Below are positions 36,005 to 47,513 of a DNA stretch of 64,000 bases, one piece after another (position 1 is the first letter of the stretch; the number at the start of each line of letters is the position of its first letter). Both the position numbers and the translations under genes were made by a program. The DNA comes from Musa acuminata AAA Group (Eukaryota; Streptophyta; Magnoliopsida; Zingiberales; Musaceae). The stretch covers positions 23,053,501-23,117,500 of the forward strand of contig NC_088348.1 of NCBI RefSeq assembly GCF_036884655.1, written 5' to 3'. The notes under the pieces are model-generated. The model did not search any database, was not told where the DNA came from, and worked only from the letters and a program-made list of their open reading frames with translations.

Positions 36005-39000
36005 CTATCGACTCAGAGATTCGGCCTGCAACGAGATGGTGTGCGTCAGATCGCCTACATGGAGGCTGTGCTCGCCCAGTGGAATCCGCCGGATGCCGTC
36101 ACCGTCAGCCACGGTGAGATCCCTGCACACGTCCACGCCCAGGAGGACCCTCACCTGCTCCCCGGCGGCGAGGTGTACCTTCTCGAAGGCCACCAGTTGC
36201 TTACTGGGGGCACCGTCCGCGGCCGGCGGCCTCCAGTACACGAGCACCGTGTGGGACCCGTCGCGATCGCCAGCGTTCGTCACGTCTACGTGAACGGGGA
36301 CGGAGAGGCCGTCGCACCGTGCGTGGGTGACCGGGACCGTTCGGCCTGGCTCGCTCGCGTTGAATAATGGTTCCGCTCGTAGCCCATCAAGCTGGACCGA
36401 GACTTGGGCCGGTGTGTCGGCCAGGGCGTGGGTGAATTTGGTGTAGCTCAGGCCGTGGCCGAAGGAGTACACGACCGGTCCATCGTAGAACCGATACGTC
36501 CTGCCCGGGTAGCCTGTCGACGGGTCGGCTCGCATGGCCATGTTGGTCATCGTCACTTTCTCCACGTACTCCTGGGGGTACCACGTCACCGGCAATTTAC
36601 CACCTAGTAAAACAGTGCCACAAAAAATTACACGCCGAAAATAAGAGATTAGCACATAAAGATGGAATATTTAAGTGTAGTGTTGGTGGTTAGTACCTGG
36701 ATTGTGTGCGCCAAAAATCACTTCGGCGATGGCCGTTCCGCCGGCTTGGCCAGGGTACCCCGCCCATAGAATGACTGCGATGTTTGGGTCGTCCTTGGCG
36801 AACGACACGTCGACCGGCCCGCCGCACATGAGCACCAGCACCGTCGGCCCCCGGCAGGCTTTCGCCACCTCCGACACCAGCTCCTGTTGCCGGCCAGGGA
36901 GGAGGAGCCCCACCCTGTCCCGCCCCTCGGACTCGATGGATTGATCCAGACCCACCACCACAATTGCGGCGTCCGCCCGGCGGGCGGCTTCCACTGCTGC
37001 TCCGATGGGCTGCTCTCCGCTGCAAGCCACGTTATTGCAGCCGACCTGGTGTACGGTGTCCACGTACCCACCGATCCCTTGAAGAGGGCTCGTGTAGGCA
37101 CAAGGAACACCGGCATAGTTTCCGATCATGGTGACCGTGGCATCCGAGTTGGGACCGACGACGGCAACGGTTCGAAGGTGAGACGGCGACAGCGGCAAGG
37201 TGCCGGCATCGTTCTTGAGCAACACCATGGCTTGCCGGGCTGCCTCGAGGGCGAGGTTCCGATGGGCCTGGGTGCACACGTGTTGTGGACCGAGGTTGCC
37301 GAACGGCTGCTGCGACGGCTCGCCGTCGAACATCCCCAGCCGCATCTGCACGGCGACCGTGTGGGTCAACGCGGCGTCGACGTCGGCTTCACTTACCTTG
37401 CCTTGCTTCAAGGCACTTTCAGTATGCTGTGCCAAGAATTGCCCACAATCCAGATCCAATCCTGAAACATAAGAACATCAGGTAATTAACATAACATAGC
37501 TGACAATAAAATGGGCTAATCTAACTCTAGTAGCATATCTACCTGCTTTGAGTGCATATGCAACTGCATCCTCAGGGGTGGAGGTGTAATGCTGTGCGCT
37601 ATAGAAGACACCAACGGAGTCACAGTCGGAGACGATGTACCTATACAACCAGATGAAGAAGAGTGTTCCCATTAGCTTTCTATGTAACAGGCAGTTGATT
37701 TGATTTGCTTCTGCTGCTGCTGCTGCTGCTGATGATGATAGATGATGATGATGATGATGATGATGATGCTGACTGACCCATTGAGCCTCCATTGGCCACG
37801 AACCGTGTGGCGAAGAAGGTTCGAATCAGCACAACTGGGGACTCCGTTGACTTGGTTGTAGGAGCACATCACACTCGCCACCTTCCCTTCCACCACACAA
37901 GCCTTGAAGGGAACATCGTACGTGTCCTCCAAGTCTTGCTTGCTCACCTGTCAAACCCACACGGTCGGTCAGATGAAGAAGAAAGCAGTGGAGGAAGGTA
38001 CGACACAGCAACAGCAATATTAGCAACAAGAGCGTGCCTTGGCATTGAAGTGGAAGCGGTCGACCCCCTTCCAGTTGTCGAGGTCGTAGGCGGTGTAGTG
38101 CTTGCAGCAGGCGGCGACCTTGAGGCGGGCATGGCTGCCGCCGCCGTTTGCTTGTTGGAGGCCGCGGACGTAGGCGGCAGCGTAGCGGGCGGACACGGCG
38201 GGGTCTTCGCCGGGGGTCTCCTGGCCGCGGCCCCACCGTGGGTCCCTGTATATGTTCACGTTGGGGCTCCAAAACGTCAGCCCGGCTTGGCCTCCGTTGT
38301 ACATGGCCCGAGCCTCGTCCGACACAACCTGCCTCAGATTAGTAGTAGTAGTAGCAGTCATCACATTAGATTGCTGTGGGCAACGTATACAGCGACCAAA
38401 GAGAGTGAAGAGGAGAATGGAGAGCAACACATCAGCCACCGACAACAAAGGATAGGGACAGTTAAAAGGCAGTTAATGGACTTGGATCGAGAGTTGAAGC
38501 GTGAGTTAAATTTGCTGTGGTGGTTACTAAATCCACCGCAAAAGTCAGGAAGGAAAACTGGAGCTCCACCTAACGCTCATCCCTCTCCAATCATGTCTTT
38601 ACAACACCCAACTCACATGGCCTTCTCCTCAGTGGCCAACCCTACAATGGGACAGTGGTTTGTGAGGAAGAATTGGAAGATAGCTGCGACTTGAATGCAT
38701 CACATCACCACGTCCGATCTGTATCTGTGACATATCAAGTTTGCAGTAGGAAACACATATAGGCCTGCCCATGAACCGATGCTTCCTCCAGCTTTCATCC
38801 TATTATTGTCTTCGTCCACGGGGGTAACTTGGATGGCCAGATTCCACAAACAATAATTGAGCTTTGGACAAATAGAGGAAGAGGAAGCTGACAGCGTAAG
38901 TTGGCAGCTCAGCTTCTCAAGTTTAACTCGGGTGTTCCTCCTATTCATAAAGGAAACTATGGAGTGACATAGACTTGCATGTTAAGCTACAATATTCTTG

Positions 39001-39609
39001 AGAAAAGCCTTTGGGGTAAAGACAATGTTCACTGGCTTTACCAAGGCAAAGAGAAAGAAGAAAAGGTTGGAATGACAAGTCGGTGGTTAATGGCATTGTT
39101 GCCATTGCACGGGTGTCGGTGCCGTTACCGGCCAGGTGAGAGAGTATGGAAGTAGAAGAACGAGGGGAGGGGGAGGGAGTACGGACCTGACCCATGAGCT
39201 CCCAGAGAGTGGCATTGAAGGAGGCGGCGGAGGAGATGACCTGGGGAAAGCTGGTGGCGCCAGGGAAGGCGCCGCCGAAGCGGACGCCGGGCCCGGCGTT
39301 GGACACCCCGTGCAGCGCCTCCGACCACCACTGGTACCCGGGGATGCCCAGCCGCGGCACCCCCGCCGCGGTGTTCACCAGCAGCGCCACCTTCTCCGCC
39401 ACCGTCAACTGGCCGACCAGGTCCCGCGCCCTGGCCCGGATCGGCTGACCCCGCTGGCAGAACGGCAGCCCCGCCGCAGGGCTCCCCGCCCCGCAGGCGA
39501 ACGCTGCATTGGTAGCGGCACCTCCGGCCCGTACGAGGGCGGCGGCGACGACAATGGCGAGGTGGAGGAGGATGTAAGAGGAGCTACGAGGTTCGCCCAT
39601 AAGTGACAT
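36005..39609 (-). CDS. BXL: GH3 beta-D-xylosidase / alpha-L-arabinofuranosidase (6 exons)
   Basis: Exons in transcript order are 39187-39609, 38038-38328, 37778-37947, 37543-37640, 36697-37461 and 36005-36603. They total 2346 bases, 781 residues. It removes xylose (and in some members arabinose) from xylan and arabinan side chains in the cell wall. A signal peptide follows the start ([20 protein letters not shown]). GH3 N-terminal domain: [69 protein letters not shown], and the nucleophile motif [10 protein letters not shown] (Asp about 300). GH3 C-terminal domain: [68 protein letters not shown], then a fibronectin-III-like tail. Intron 2 begins with GC (38037-38036). A CTG/ATG microsatellite (about 37711-37772) starts about 8 bases past the exon 3 donor. 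The start could also be the second Met at 39600. Confidence 0.93.
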
Positions 39610-40821
39610 TAGTCGAGCGTGAAGGCGATCGGAGAGGATTGGAGGTATAAATAGAGTGCGAGACGCTCTAATAATAGCGGGCCACAATATGTTTTGGAAG
39701 AGATGGGATCCAATAACAAAAGAGGAGAAAAAAAAAAAAAGAGTAAATAATAATAAAAAAATAGTAAAATACTTCCATCTTGGGTCCTCTCACAAATTAA
39801 TTACATACATCATCCATATGCTATTTAGGCACATCATATGGAGGTTATTGCTACTATAAACTAAACTCCAATAAATTATCGATGGGTTAATATTTGGATC
39901 ATCTACTAAATGTTTGATGGATAAAACTTTCTAGATACTTTTTCTTAAATGAAACACCTAACTCTTGACTTACTCTTTATTTCAAGATGCATAGATATTT
40001 GGTATTTCTTAGATGAATCGTCAATGTAGAGACGTCGATATCTATCTTTCAGACTGAAATATAGAATCTTAGGAAGGAACATGAGAATCATACGTCAACA
40101 TTCTGACTGATATGGAATATTATCCCTCATTAATTATTATATTCTACCATCCAATATCGTTGTGGAGATATGGATATCCCACCAAACTAAGAACTTTTGA
40201 TGTTAATTTATAGCAACGTTATCTTCATAGAGCGTGTCCAAACAGAAAGTGTATGTAGCATGAGAAGAGTGTCCAAGTAGAACATGTATGTGGCATGAGA
40301 ACGAACAGCAATCATGACATGGTTCCTTGGTGGCTGTAGCATGCAAGAAAAGAAAAGAAAGAGCTTGGGAATCCATGACACGCCCACCACAGTAAAGGAA
40401 TCAAGCTCACCTCTGTCGTCCTAACGCTTACTTTGCCACTATAAGCAAGGGTGATGAGATCTAGTTGTATATTCTGCAACAGGAGGAGAAGCAACCAAAC
40501 AAGTGTGTGAGTTCAGATTCATCTTCTTCCTTTTTTTTTCTTCAGACTAAGCTGGGTGTCATAGGTCTGATAACGATTCGAATCGAATCGGACCGAAATC
40601 GACTTAGTTTGATGATTCGTCCGTTTTAAACTGAATTCCATAATTTTAAAAATAATTTTTTTATATATATATTTTAAATTTTAATTTCAAAATTGGCACT
40701 TGCCAATTCGATTCTGATTTTTAATTTTAAAAAATCGAAATTATCAATATGCTGTCGAACCCCCGTAGCTGTCACATTAACCTCCAATTATTTGGAGTAC
40801 TGCTCATTTATTCTTCCTTCT

Positions 40822-40862
<41 letters not shown>

Positions 40863-43800
40863 GCAGAACAAGTTTGAGTAAGAAGCATTTAAGAAAAAGG
40901 ACGATAGCACAGAAAGTACACGAGTCCTTTTCATCCTCTCTGTTATCTCGACATATAATGACAGGGCAGCAGCTGTCGGCAGACAGAAATATATTATCAT
41001 GTATCTCCTTTTAGGTCCAAGAAATCGAGAGGCGGATGGTTCATCGTTTAGAGTGCCTTCCACTGGTTTCCCAGGAATAATTGAGCACGAAGACAGATCT
41101 CTCTCTTGGGTTCATCTTTCGACCTTGTGACATCAAACATCCAGTAGCAAGTATTCTCGGACAACTTCTAGGAGGTGAAGTTTGAGAGGCAATGAGTGGT
41201 GAAAGAAAGAATACTTTTACATCGCTAATAATCTAAAGAATGGGATGATTTATTTGATCTAATAGTAACATGACTTGGAGGCAAAGTTTTGAATCAGAAA
41301 ACGATCGGATGACATACATTAGATTTAACATGCAACGTAATGTTCAATTTCATATATGTTAATCTTAATCCAAACGTTTGCTTTGCTCGAAAGGCTCCTT
41401 TATCTCCACTCCCATCCATCGCTATTCTTCAAAGTAATACATTGGCTTTCCAGGCATGGATGGGCTCTCTTTGTTCTTTTGCCACTCTCACACAGATTAT
41501 TTATACTCAAAGGTAAGAATGGGAGTTTGAGTAAACTAATAAGAATATATTATTTATATATATATATATGTATGTATAGTTTGGAAGGGCTTTTGGACCC
41601 ATCCTAACCACTTAATATAGGTAGAACTAACTTAACCCCACATCTGTTGTCCAAAAAGTAAGCTCTTACAGTCTTTTAGGCCCCCTACGCACATCACCAA
41701 TCCCTTTCTTCTCCTTTGCCATGAACATGATTGACCCACATTGCTTCTCAACATGACCTACATTTTGCAGCACTCTTATAGTAGAGGATCACAAGCTAGT
41801 TTTACCAATGCCATTTTCCTAACATGCATGTGATGCTGCTCTTCCTCCAACTTTTAACTTCCCAGCTTTTATGGGATATAATGTGTTATTCCTGATATGA
41901 TCCAAGACAAAAGAGAAGCCAGAGAGCACAAGGGTCAAGATGTTTAATGAATCCACCAAACTTTCCTTGCTTATGTGAGAGCAAACAGCTTGGCAATCAC
42001 AATCACATTTAATTTCTATGAAGAAAAGCCTCTGACAAGAAGTAAAAGGTGTAATAGAAAAAGAAAAGAAAATTCTTATGAGCTTCCACTAGCTTGGTTG
42101 TTCTGACAAGAATCTTTGTTGGGGTCTATCAAGCATATTATTACTGACCCTTCGGCTGTGACATGCAAATCCCCGGGTTACCTAACAATGAAGACTCATA
42201 AATTTTGAGTGGTCTCATCATGGTTGTTAGTGTGGCTGCATGGAGCTGTCGCATATTGGTAAAATATCACATCACACCCTCAGACGAGTATTACACCATT
42301 GGAATGATGATTTCTTCATGACAAACAGTGACATGAAAATAATAAATGTGTTTGATTGCAAGTATGAGGAACAGTTGTTGATGAGACACACGTTATCTTG
42401 TGATAATCCAACCCCACACTCTATCGTATGTGTTTGTCTATGCCTTGTGCATCTATGGGCATGCAATATTAGTTACATAGTATTCAGTATTCGATGTGGG
42501 TCATTCCTTCCTTTGATGCTATTATATGGGTAAGAAGGGTTTTGATTCCATGTATTAAAAAAATTGATCTGATATCATAAAGAATAATCAAGAGAGTCAA
42601 CAAAAAAAAATTTGAAAAATAAATTCAATAGTAGTGCATATCAGATTTACATAGTTCAACATTCATATTTTGCCTATCCCAAGTGATATTTGAAAAAAAA
42701 AAAAGAAAAAGAAATTACCAGCCTCCGATTAGCCATCTGTCCCATCCTAAGTGATATTAAAAAAAAAATACATTACCAACCTCCAATTAGCTACTTATGC
42801 ATTATTTCTATTTATGGTAAAATTGCTTTTGATCAGGGGAGACATCCCATAAATAATCCAACCATGACAGTCTGGTTGTGCACCCTATCCTCCCTGTCAA
42901 AGGTCTCTTTTGCAGGAGATGATATTTCTGGGTGGATCAACACACACACACAAGAGAGAGAGAGAGAGAGAGAGAGAGGATATTCTGCAGAAGAAATATC
43001 AGAAATTAGGATCATTGCATTGCTAACCATTTATCAGGTTTCATTCTTTCATGACTTGTTGTCACTTGGTCGCCTCACTTCAAGTTTTTTTTTTCCCCCT
43101 CAAGCAATGTGATTGAGACAAATGAATCAGACTTGATGAAGGATTTCCATAAACCTTTCTATTCCTTTTAATTTAATTTTTTTTTTTTTTGGGTCAAAAC
43201 AATCTTAATATGACTAGCTTGTCTCAACTCCACAGTTTACCAAAATTACATCTATTGAAAATGAGAAAAAGATAATTCTGCCTAATTAACATCCTATCAT
43301 TTCAGTTTCATACATAAAACTCAGTTTGATAAAAAAATATTTATAACGTTCATGTAAAATTAGATTAAAAATTTAAAATTTTCTATACCTCCACACATTG
43401 GTTGGTAATGTCGATCACCCCCTCTCTTCCATTGGCCGCATGTACTTTCGAATGAGGATCGTGATAATTCACGATAAGACCTGATGGGTCGAACAAAGAC
43501 GCGTAATTAGAACTAAGACTATAACATACTTTTTTTTTTTAATTATGAGAGTAAAATAATTGTTTTATATAGCTAAGGTTGCCCTATGGGAAGAAAAAAA
43601 AAACTTAAAACTTTCCATAATCTTCTTTATTTTTTTCTGCTAATTTTGTACTATGTGATACTATATCAATCTTGCTATGCTTGCGCCTACAATAGAATCG
43701 TTCCTTAAGATAGTCTAAAGCTTAATTTTTTATTTTTATTAATCGAATCTAATTTAATTTTATTATTGAGTTTTTAGCCAACAAAATATACATCCTTAAT

Positions 43801-43865
43801 ACATTGTCACACACAAACTGCATTATCATTACAGGATAAAGAAGATACAAACAAAGGTTAGACAT
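39610..43865. other. Long intergenic region with microsatellites
   Basis: No gene recognised in 4.2 kb. It contains (GA)n at about 40826-40857, (TA)n at about 41555-41570 and (GA)n at about 42952-42980. A 35-base motif (GTGTCCAA-CAGAA...GTATGT-GCATGAGAA) occurs twice in tandem near 40226-40300. A roughly 60-base segment is duplicated in tandem at 42675-42800. A TATAAATA at 39646-39653 reads on the + strand; its complement (TATTTATA) may serve the beta-xylosidase gene. Confidence 0.5.
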
Positions 43866-43933
43866 CTACATTTCAACATATGTATTAGGCCAACCAAGAA
43901 GTAGTTGGCATGGCTTGAGAATCAGATCCGGTG

Positions 43934-44077
43934 TCACAGTTTGAACACCTCCACGAAGCGGAGCAAAGAGTTCATAGATTTCAACTTCTTTGTCGACTCC
44001 CTCACTAGTTCTTGAGGTTGGTATTCTAGGCATCCAGCCATAGATACTATTGTTGCTATAGTGTATGGAGCTAGATC
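43934..44077 (-). pseudogene. Downstream half of a host ORF split by Copia D
   Basis: Reading on the - strand, this piece continues the frame of 57010-56874 if element D and one AGATC copy are removed: LAPYTIATIVSMAGCLEYQP, then QELVRESTKKLKSMNSLLRF, to a TGA at 43936-43934. The combined frame is 91 codons from ATG to stop with no break at the junction. No family is recognised. The GAG-GTGTTC near the end could also be a splice donor, so the coding region may extend further. It could be chance, but the codon pattern on both sides looks coding. Confidence 0.35.
44073..44077. repeat. Target-site duplication of element D, left copy (AGATC)
   Basis: AGATC just outside the TGTTAGAA end of the left LTR. 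Its partner is at 56874-56878. Confidence 0.9.
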
Positions 44078-44534
44078 TGTTAGAAATTTTGATATCAAAA
44101 TGTGTTTCTAAAGCATTATAATAGAAACACAAGAAAACTAATGCAGAAGCGAAATAGTGTACCTCCAGCCATTATTGTCAAGAATTTCATCAACGGTTTT
44201 TTCTTGAACTTTGACACTTCTCGACTCAGAACCGTCGCTTTAGATGATGTAGGAAATCCTTTAGACTTCAAAGAGATGTTGAGCCCAGAGATCAAAATCC
44301 TCGTTTATATAGATGTTCTCTCATCAAAAATATTTATTATTACCAAATCATAATGTTCAAGAATTAATTCAAATTTATAACATTTGGACCATAATGAAGA
44401 ATTTTAATGATATTAAATAAATTATTTAATAATAATAGTTTTATTTATAATGAATAAAAAATTAAAATATTTAAACCATAATAAATGAAGAAATTCATGA
44501 TAATGAATTATGAATCTTAATAAGAACGATTACA
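44078..44534 (-). repeat. 3' LTR of element D
   Basis: About 457 bases. On the + strand it runs TGTTAGAAATTTTGATAT...CGATTACA. It is the partner of 56418-56873. On the - strand it starts TGTAATCG directly after the polypurine tract. Confidence 0.9.
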
Positions 44535-44812
44535 TTCTCCCATTTTGATCCATATGTTTAGCTTAATAATTTAAATTAATCTTTATTGAATAACTTTCTT
44601 AAGAAACAAATACATAAATCATAGCGATAAGTCCTTTAAAAGCGAGTATTATCATGTATCATGATGTATTTAATTTCTTAATCTTAATATGGTAATATTA
44701 CTTAATGAATAAACCTTATGTTTATTCTTGATCCAGTAACAATATATTTTCTCAAAATAATGTGCACATGAATGGAAAAAATAGCATAATATATATAAGA
44801 GTTTCAATATCA

Positions 44813-45947
44813 TTACAAAGTGGAACCAAGTCTCATTTTCTCTACATGATCCTTGAATTTCAGAGGTGGTATGCCTTTAGTCAAAGGATCAGCAATAATC
44901 AATTTAGTGCTAATATGCTCAATGACCACTTTCTTTTCTTTTACATGTTCTCTTATGGCTAAATACTTAATGTCGATATATTTAACTTCTACTTTTATTG
45001 TTTTTAGCCATAAAGACAATAGCTAAATTATCACAAAAAATTCTTAATGACCTAGAAATAGAATCTATGATTTTAAGCCTAGAAATAAAACTATTAAACC
45101 ATATGCCATGTGAAGTAGCCTCAAAACAAAAGACAAACTCAACTTCTATGGTAGAAGTAGCAGTCAAGGTCTGCTTAGAACTTTTTCAAGAAATAGCTCC
45201 ACCAGCCATTATAAAAATATATACTGATATTGATTTACGAGAATCAACACAACCGACGAAGTCTGAATCTGAGTAACCAATCACATCTAGATTGTCTGTA
45301 TGTCTATATATAAGCATGTAATCTTTTGTTTCTTGTAGATACCTCATCACTTTCTTTGCACCTCTCAAATGGTCCATACCTGGATTACTCTAATATCGAC
45401 TTAGCATCCCCACAACAAATACAATATCATATCTAGCACAGACCTAAACATACATAAGGCTTTCTACGATAGAAGCATATGAGATGTTCTTCATTGATTC
45501 CCTTTCAAGGTTGTTCTTTAGGCATTGGTTCAAATTAAACCTATCACCTTTCACAATGGGAGCAACACTTGGTGAACAATCCTTTATCTGAAATCTTTCT
45601 AAAAGTTTATCAATATAGGTTTCTTATGATAGACCTAAAATGCCTCGATGCCTATTTCTATAGATCTTAATGCTAATGACATAAGATGCTTCACCCATAT
45701 GCTTCATGTCAAAATTTTTAGAAAGGAATTGTTTCACCTCATGTAGTAAACCCTTATCATTAGTTGCAAGCAAAATATTATCTACGTATAAAATAAGAAA
45801 ACATATTTTACTCCCACTGACCTTCTAGTATTTGCATTGATCCATGAGATTTTTAACAAATCCGAATGAAGAAATCACTTCGTAGAATTTAAAATATCAT
45901 TAGCGGGAGGCTTGTTTTAAACCGTATGTAAAATTCTTAAGCTTACA
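44813..45947 (-). pseudogene. Element D RT end and RNase H
   Basis: - strand. RNase H blocks: MDHLRGAKKVMRYLQETKDY, YSDSDFVGCVDSRKSISVYI, TSTIEVEFVFCFEATSHGIW, then EHISTKLIIADPLTKGIPPL at the end. The RT part upstream (45380-45947) is heavily decayed by stops. The gypsy element E lies between it and the earlier RT part at 52873-53353. Confidence 0.85.
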
Positions 45948-45952
45948 AACCA
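45948..45952. repeat. Target-site duplication of element E, left copy (AACCA)
   Basis: AACCA before the TGATATGAATGA that opens the 5' LTR. Its partner is at 52868-52872, directly after TTTTCATCA. Confidence 0.93.
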
Positions 45953-46779
45953 TGATATGAATGAGCAAGTTGATTATAATTCTGCAAAAGACCCTTTAAC
46001 TATTCATTGAGGACCAATAACAAGAGCGAAAACTAAAAGGATGAAAGAAGTCTTAACTTGTTTATTAGAAGACATTTGAAAGGAGCAAGCTAGTCAAAAC
46101 TTGGTCAAGGTTCTATGGATACAAGAAGAGCCTAAAATAATCAACCTGATTCAAATAAGTCAACATCATGAAGAGAAAGTCCAACATTGAGAGAATGATG
46201 AATTTTAGTCATCTTTGAAGAATAAAGGTAATTCAACCATATTGGACCATATTAGGAATTGTGGGCTTATTCATAAATAATTATTCAAAACAATTTAATG
46301 TAGATTCATGAGTAATCTACGTTCATGCATTAGGAATATGAATGTCATTTAATATATTCATTCCCTTTGTACTTGGCCTTTGTACTACTATATAAACAAG
46401 GCTGACTCTCTTTGTAAGAGCACATTGAGAAGTATATTCAATTTACAAACATCGGTGAGTGTTTTGTTTTTAAGTTCTTGCATGAACTTTGGACTTATCA
46501 AGCATTTCTGTTTGTGGCGTTCAAAACCCAAGAAAAATCTTTGTTTTTTCCTTTCAACTTATCAAGCTTCTTAGTTTGTGGCATTTTAAGAGAATCAAAG
46601 TACTATTCTAATTACTTCATCAAATTTTCATTGATTATGTGATTAGAATAGTTTTCCTAACTTCAATCTTGAACGATCCATCTTGTTTTAAATCGTTGGA
46701 GGGGTCAATTTGCATTTCATATGTATCATAGCTCTTTAGCTATCAGGGTATATGGTTGCTAAGTTGAAGATTTCCATCA
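45953..46779 (+). repeat. 5' LTR of element E
   Basis: 827 bases with TATATAAA at 46389-46396. Its first 240 bases correspond to the end of the pol frame found in the 3' LTR, but here that frame is broken by TGA codons (CGA to TGA in the CATTGAGGACC context, and TGG to TGA in CATTTGAAAGG). Confidence 0.93.
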
Positions 46780-46781
46780 TT

Positions 46782-46793
46782 TGGTATCAGAGC
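46782..46793 (+). other. Primer-binding site of element E
   Basis: TGGTATCAGAGC two bases after the 5' LTR, complementary to initiator methionine tRNA. Confidence 0.9.
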
Positions 46794-47513
46794 TCGGCTC
46801 AAGTTTGAGGTTTGCGTATCTATTTATTTGCTATCTTTTAGATTTTTTTCTTTTCTCTTCTTCTTCTTTTTGGCCAATATCTATAATTATTGTTCTTCTT
46901 TCATCTTCATTGTTGTGCTTCTTGTGTTATTACTATTCTTATTTGTAATTCCGCACTTTATGGTATAAAAAAAAGATCAAAAATTCAAAAAAAAAGAGAG
47001 AAAATAAAAGGCTAAAAAAAGAGAGAGGGAAAATCAAAGGTCAAAAAAAAAAAAAAAAGAGAGATCAGAATTAGAAAAAATAATTACGAATTCAAAGAAT
47101 ACTTGCAAGTTACATAATTTGATCTTTGTTCATTTGAATTTCTATTTTGATTTGAAAATCTTTCTTCATTCCTAAAAAAAAAAAAAAATCTAGTCTTTGC
47201 TTATGATTAAAGTACATTACACACACATTTAAATTGGTCTATCTTTTGTTTGCTTTTAAAGCTGTCCAATTTCACTATTTTTTTTTAATTACCATAATCT
47301 GAATTGTTTGTTTAGGTACCTTAGTTAATCTAAGAACTCAAATAACAAAACAAGAGAGGTAAAAGACAAGAGTGGTAAGATCAGTATAGAGAAAAGCCAA
47401 AAAAATTGTGTGAAACACGAGTGGAGTGAATCAAATCTAGAGTGAAAAAAAAAAAGAAAAATGTGAGGGAGTGTTGGTGAGGTTGTTCTAACTTTGGTTT
47501 TCATATTGTATAC
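46794..47513 (+). other. Untranslated leader of element E
   Basis: AT-rich leader with many A-runs between the primer-binding site and the gag start. No ORF supported. Confidence 0.7.

Noticed and set aside
37792..38694. 300-codon + strand frame opposite the beta-xylosidase gene
   Set aside because: It is an antisense frame of GC-rich exons 2 and 3 and their intron, with no recognisable domain.
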